From Cryomorphaceae bacterium (lineage in GTDB: Bacteria > Bacteroidota > Bacteroidia > Flavobacteriales > ECT2AJA-044), in the NCBI GenBank assembly GCA_017798125.1, contig CP059070.1, positions 2,756,423-2,820,422 on the forward strand: 64,000 bases of DNA, given 5' to 3'. The position numbers and the translations under genes are program-made. The notes under the pieces were generated by a model. It did no database searches and had not been told where the DNA came from. It worked only from the letters and a program-made list of their open reading frames with translations. Below, piece after piece: positions 60,543-64,000 of this stretch (within the stretch, counting starts at the first letter, position 1; the number at the start of each line of letters is the position of its first letter).

Positions 60543-62945
60543 TTAGTTGCGCAAGGGCTTACCGGTTTTCAACATGTGCTGGATGCGCTCGAGGGTCTTG
60601 CGTTCCCCACAGAGGCTCAAGAAGGCCTCGCGCTCCAAATCCAAGAGGTACTGCTCACTTACATGTGCAGGCTCGCTCAAATCCCCTCCAGCCATTACAT
60701 AGGCCAGTTTGCGGGAGATAAGCTCATCGTGCTCGCTGATGTAGTGGCCGCTGGTCATGGCATGGGCTCCGATGTAGAACATTCCGAGCGCCTGCTTACC
60801 CAACACCTTCACCTTCTTGCGAACCGGTTGTGTATAGCCCAGTTCGGCCAATTCAATGGCTCCAGCCTTTGCATCGGCGATCTGGCGATCCTTGTTCAAG
60901 GAAATGTGGTCCTGACCTTCGCGCAATACCTTCATATCGAAGGCCTCTGAAGCACTGGTCGCCACCTTGGCCATACCGATGTTCAAATAATACTCGCGCA
61001 GAGCATTGAGCTCCACGTCATCTTTCATGTAGCGTTCAGCGGCACGCAAGGTCATTTCCTTGGTTCCACCTCCACCCGGGATCACCCCAACACCAAACTC
61101 CACAAGTCCGATGTAGGTCTCTGCAGCCGCCTGAACGCGGTCGGCATGAAGGGTCATTTCGCATCCTCCTCCGAGGGTCATGCCGTGTGGTGCTACAACC
61201 ACCGGAATGCTCGAGTAACGCACGCGCATCATACTGTCCTGGAACATCTTGATGGCGAAGTTCAACTCATCATAATCCTGCTCGATGGCCATCATGAAGA
61301 TCATCCCCAAGTTGGCTCCTACAGAGAAATTCGCTGCTTGGTTTCCGATCACCAGCCCGCGGTAATCCTGTTCAGCCAAGTCAATGGCCTTATTGAGCCC
61401 TTGAATCACACCGCTGCCTAGAGAATTCATTTTGGAACGGAACTCAAAGTTGAGGATGCCGTCTCCCAAGTCTTCCACGACGGACTCGGCATTGCTCCAA
61501 ACCGTCTTGCTTTCACGGATTCGGTCGAGAATAATAAATCCATCTTGTCCGGGCACTTTCGCCGTTGCTTTAGACGGTATGTCGTAGTACTCCAATTCAC
61601 CGTCGGTGATTTGGTAGAAGGCCTCACGGCCCGATGAGACCATTTCGGTCACCCAATCTCCTGCGGTAAGTCCTTCAGCCTCGATCAATTCGAGTCCTTT
61701 TTTGACTCCGATCAAGTCCCAATATTCAAAAGGTCCGAGCTCCCATCCGAAACCAGCCTTCATGGCGTCATCGATTCGGAAAAGATCATCTGAAATTTCA
61801 GGGATGCGATGGCTCACATAGGCAAAGACACCGGCAAACATCTTGCGATAAAACTCGCCGGCTTTATCCTTGCCCTTCACCAACATCGGAACGCGCTCCC
61901 GCAAATCCGTTACTGGCTTGGTCATTTCCAAAGTGGCGAACTTGGCGCGCTTCTTCTCGCGGTACTCAAGTGTTTCTAAATCCAAGGTCAGAATGGAAGA
62001 CTTTCCGTCCTCTCCTTTGACCTTCTTATAGAAACCGGCTCCCGTTTTAGACCCGAGCAGTTTGTTGTCGATCATGTGCTGGATGAAATCCGGAAGCGCA
62101 AAGAGCGCATTCATTTCATCGTTGGGCACGGCCTCCTTAAGCCCGTTGGCCACGTGTACCAGGGTATCCAAACCTACGACGTCCGAGGTGCGGAAGGTCG
62201 CTGATTTCGGACGGCCCAATACAGGTCCCGTGAGTTTGTCAATTTCCTCAACCGTTAAGCCGAGTTCCTTGACCGAGTGGAACAAGCTCATGATGCTGTA
62301 CACTCCAATACGATTGGCAATGAAGGCCGGTGTATCCTTCGCCAGAACGGTCGTTTTTCCCAAGAACAAGTCTCCGTACTCCATGAGGAAATCGGTGATT
62401 TCCGGATCTGTTTCAGGAGTGGGGATAATCTCCAATAAGCGCAGGTAGCGCGGTGGGTTGAAGAAGTGTGTTCCGCAGAAGTGCTTTTTGAAATCGTCAC
62501 TTCGTCCGTCCAACATCAAGTGGATCGGAATCCCAGACGTATTACTCGAGATCAAGGTGCCTGGCTTACGGTGTTGCTCCACCTTATCGAAGACTTGCTT
62601 CTTAATGTCTAGGCGCTCCACAACGACCTCGATGACCCAATCCACATCCTTGATGCGGTGAAGGTCATCATCAAAGTTTCCGAGGGAAACTCGATCGGCG
62701 TATTTCTTTCTGTAAATCGGTGACGGATTTGATTTCAAGGCTCCTTGGAAAGATTCCGTCACAATGCGATTTCGCACGGCCGGATGTTCTTTCGTCAAGC
62801 CTTTTTTCTCTTCAGCTTCCGTCAACTCAAAGGGGACGATGTCCAAAAGGAGCACTTCTACGCCAATATTCGCAAAGTGCATCGCAATGCGTGACCCCAT
62901 GATCCCCGAACCGAGGACCGCAACTTTTTTGATGGTACGTTTCAT
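60543..62945 (-). CDS. fadB: 3-hydroxyacyl-CoA dehydrogenase / enoyl-CoA hydratase
   Basis: 800 aa fusion. The N-terminal half is the NAD-dependent 3-hydroxyacyl-CoA dehydrogenase (VAVLGSGIMGSR at 9-20, 'ISSNTSGIPI', FCGTHFFNPPRYL). The C-terminal part (about 475 onward) is a crotonase-fold enoyl-CoA hydratase (NFSVGANLG, GMTLGGGCEMTLHADR, VEFGVGVIPGGGG). The domain order is reversed relative to E. coli FadB but matches the Bacteroidota and Firmicutes (FadN-like) type. It starts at ATG 62945, overlapping the marR stop by 4 bp, so marR translation couples to it. Confidence 0.96.
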   Translation of the reverse strand: MKRTIKKVAVLGSGIMGSRIAMHFANIGVEVLLLDIVPFELTEAEEKKGLTKEHPAVRNRIVTESFQGALKSNPSPIYRKKYADRVSLGNFDDDLHRIKDVDWVIEVVVERLDIKKQVFDKVEQHRKPGTLISSNTSGIPIHLMLDGRSDDFKKHFCGTHFFNPPRYLRLLEIIPTPETDPEITDFLMEYGDLFLGKTTVLAKDTPAFIANRIGVYSIMSLFHSVKELGLTVEEIDKLTGPVLGRPKSATFRTSDVVGLDTLVHVANGLKEAVPNDEMNALFALPDFIQHMIDNKLLGSKTGAGFYKKVKGEDGKSSILTLDLETLEYREKKRAKFATLEMTKPVTDLRERVPMLVKGKDKAGEFYRKMFAGVFAYVSHRIPEISDDLFRIDDAMKAGFGWELGPFEYWDLIGVKKGLELIEAEGLTAGDWVTEMVSSGREAFYQITDGELEYYDIPSKATAKVPGQDGFIILDRIRESKTVWSNAESVVEDLGDGILNFEFRSKMNSLGSGVIQGLNKAIDLAEQDYRGLVIGNQAANFSVGANLGMIFMMAIEQDYDELNFAIKMFQDSMMRVRYSSIPVVVAPHGMTLGGGCEMTLHADRVQAAAETYIGLVEFGVGVIPGGGGTKEMTLRAAERYMKDDVELNALREYYLNIGMAKVATSASEAFDMKVLREGQDHISLNKDRQIADAKAGAIELAELGYTQPVRKKVKVLGKQALGMFYIGAHAMTSGHYISEHDELISRKLAYVMAGGDLSEPAHVSEQYLLDLEREAFLSLCGERKTLERIQHMLKTGKPLRN

Positions 62946-63385
62946 ACGTCTGCTAAGTGTATTTGCTTTTCGTTGATCATTTGTTGAATGGCGTCCATGA
63001 CCTTAAAGAAGGATTTCATGTCGGCGTCTGGCACAACGGACTTAATCCGTTCATTGAAGTTGACCACGGCATCCTTAGACACCTTTCTCTTTTTCTTTCC
63101 TTCGGCGGTCAAGGTCACCAGTACGCCACGCCCATCTGCTGGATTTGGATTGCGCTCAATGAGGGCCTTCTCTTCCATATTCTTCAGGGTTCGAGACAAA
63201 CTAGTGGGCTCCATTCCGATGCGAGGACCCAAGGCCGTAGATGGCGTTCCTTCTGGATCGACATTCAAAAGCACATAGGCAATCGTCAAGGTTCCACCGT
63301 ATTTCTCAGCCTCTTCATTATACATCCTGGCAATGCTGTGCCACAGCGCTTTTACCTGGAAATCAATGGTCTCTTCTCTTTTCAT
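62942..63385 (-). CDS. MarR-family transcriptional regulator of the beta-oxidation operon
   Basis: 147 aa from ATG 63385. A longer form to 63418 would include the promoter box, so the shorter start is preferred. The winged helix-turn-helix has 'TPSTALGPRIGMEPTSLSRTLKNMEEKALIERNPNPADGRGVLVTLTAEGK', typical of MarR proteins. Being first in the fad operon with a 4-bp overlap to fadB, it probably represses this operon and senses acyl-CoA or fatty acids, by analogy. The AT-rich sequence directly upstream could hold its operator. Confidence 0.88.
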   Translation of the reverse strand: MKREETIDFQVKALWHSIARMYNEEAEKYGGTLTIAYVLLNVDPEGTPSTALGPRIGMEPTSLSRTLKNMEEKALIERNPNPADGRGVLVTLTAEGKKKRKVSKDAVVNFNERIKSVVPDADMKSFFKVMDAIQQMINEKQIHLADV

Positions 63386-63391
63386 CGTTGT

Positions 63392-63399
63392 CGAAGATA
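63392..63399 (-). promoter_or_regulatory. -7-like box of the marR-fad operon (leaderless)
   Basis: TATCTTCG on the minus strand with a possible -33 TTG at 63416-63418 (16-bp spacing), followed by 6 nt and ATG 63385. The interval is AT-rich and suits regulator binding. Confidence 0.5.
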
Positions 63400-63440
63400 T
63401 AAAAAATATATTATGCAAGCATAGTACTTTGTGTTAAATA

Positions 63441-63474
63441 AAAAAGAATCCGCCCGAATGGTTCGAACGGATTC
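63441..63474 (-). terminator. Terminator of the acyl-CoA ligase gene
   Basis: Stem GAATCCG/CGGATTC (63446-63452 and 63468-63474), extended inside by CGAA/TTCG. On the minus strand a TTTTTTATTT tract follows (63436-63446). It isolates the ligase from the marR operon. Confidence 0.85.
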
Positions 63475-63496
63475 CCTTGAATCTGAAGTATTTCGC

Positions 63497-64000
63497 TTAT
63501 TTCTGCATCGGAGCCTCTCCGTAGATCTTCTCGTAATAAGCGGCGTATTTTTCGAGTATGGGCTTCCGACGCAACTTCATGGTCGGTGTCATCTCCCCAC
63601 CTTCGACCGTCCAAACTTCGGGAGTCAACTCAAAGCGCTTGATCTTCTCCCAATTTCCGTAGGGCTCGTTTTTCTTGTCCACTTCTTTATGGTACCGCTT
63701 GATGATTCGCTCATCGTGAATCATCTCCGCATTGGTACTGTACTCAATGCCCTTTATTTCACACCAGTTCCGCAAGTGAGCAAAATCGGGTTGAATGAAG
63801 GCCGACGGGTGTTTCTGACCTTCACCTATCACCATAATATTCTCAATGAAACGGCTTTCTTTAAAGGTGTTCTCCATAATCTGAGGCGCAATGTACTTTC
63901 CACCTGAGGTCTTGAAGATCTGCTTTTTCCGGTCGGTAATCTTGAGGAATCGACCTTCGACGATCTTGCCTATATCTCCAGTGTGGAACCATCCATCCGT
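63497..64000 (-). CDS. Long-chain fatty-acid CoA ligase / AMP-binding enzyme, C-terminal part
   Basis: 167 residues are visible; the gene continues beyond the right edge. The frame is open to base 64000 with TDGWFHTGDIG, then 'LKITDRKKQIFKTSGGKYIAPQ' (the hinge and A8 motif of adenylate-forming enzymes), and near the end 'ELTPEVWTVEGGEMTPTMKLRRKPI', typical of long-chain acyl-CoA synthetases (FadD/FAA type). It activates fatty acids to acyl-CoA, feeding the adjacent marR-fadB-fadA-dehydrogenase operon. A terminator lies directly after it. Confidence 0.93.
   Translation of the reverse strand, partial: TDGWFHTGDIGKIVEGRFLKITDRKKQIFKTSGGKYIAPQIMENTFKESRFIENIMVIGEGQKHPSAFIQPDFAHLRNWCEIKGIEYSTNAEMIHDERIIKRYHKEVDKKNEPYGNWEKIKRFELTPEVWTVEGGEMTPTMKLRRKPILEKYAAYYEKIYGEAPMQK

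Noticed and set aside
60543..62945. FadB with reversed domain order taken as a novel fusion
   Set aside because: The dehydrogenase-first order is common in Bacteroidota and Firmicutes, so it is not new.
63453..63470. GGTTCGAAC-like sequence suggesting a tRNA T-loop
   Set aside because: It is the loop side of the ligase terminator; no acceptor, D or anticodon arms surround it.

Overview
The window looks like chromosome from a marine or aquatic member of the Bacteroidota, most likely order Flavobacteriales. Four things point there. Promoters match the Bacteroidota -7 box TAnnTTTG, and Shine-Dalgarno sites are largely absent. Many secreted proteins carry type IX secretion (T9SS) sorting domains: 'YPNP' type A tails, or 'FxPNxF...LIR' gliding-type (type B) tails. 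Gene neighbourhoods are typical of flavobacteria (parA-parB-DUF5683-dapB-lepB-WbqC, and PpiC/SurA proteins next to MoxR). Base composition is near 50% GC. I see no tRNA, rRNA, CRISPR array, prophage or insertion sequence. The window is dense core genome with several cell-surface genes.

Layout. 0-8 kb (minus strand): a radical SAM/SPASM protein, a MoxR ATPase, three periplasmic PPIase/chaperone-type proteins and guaB. 8-14.7 kb: two giant tandem paralogous gliding-type surface proteins. 14.8-20.5 kb: a tightly packed minus-strand operon (MORN-type protein, mnmA, T9SS subtilase, nitronate monooxygenase-like, Nramp). 20.5-23.9 kb: methyltransferase, two family-2 glycosyltransferases and DUF4199. 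The SRP RNA gene (ffs) lies at 23.93 kb. 24-26.5 kb (plus): membrane protein, fructose-6-phosphate aldolase-like enzyme, lipoprotein, YrdC/Sua5 protein. 26.5-28.6 kb: ECF sigma, putative anti-sigma and beta-repeat protein operon. 28.6-34.7 kb: nnrD, coaE, ybbR/cdaR-like, yajC, DUF1573, nusB and a Leu/Glu-type dehydrogenase. 34.8-37 kb: ABC exporter and DUF3276. 37-40 kb: secreted M43-type metalloprotease and DoxX. 40-46.8 kb (plus): parAB/dapB/lepB operon, then an acyl-CoA carboxylase with its own strong promoter. 46.8-55.5 kb: a nonsense-interrupted BNR-repeat gene, an isolated T9SS-tail protein, a MATE exporter, a PKD/gliding-type protein and two paralogous T9SS proteins. 55.6-57.5 kb: M16 protease and O-methyltransferase. 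57.5-64 kb: a fatty-acid beta-oxidation operon (marR-fadB-fadA-acyl-CoA dehydrogenase) beside the 3' part of a fatty acyl-CoA ligase that runs off the right edge.

The most unusual signal is a 17-bp palindrome-centred word, GGCCCTACGGGCCGATG. It occurs five times exactly: once in an intergenic gap and four times inside unrelated genes. Every exact coding copy is in the same frame and encodes Ala-Leu-Arg-Ala-Asp. Degenerate copies exist, and at least one keeps the palindrome through paired changes. It behaves like a genome-wide iterated word (uptake-like, protein-binding or small mobile palindrome) and I do not know a description of it. Other points of note are a set of apparently leaderless genes whose ATG lies 5-7 nt after the -7 box, a terminator-like hairpin whose U-tract touches the sigma-factor start codon, and several palindromes at promoters.
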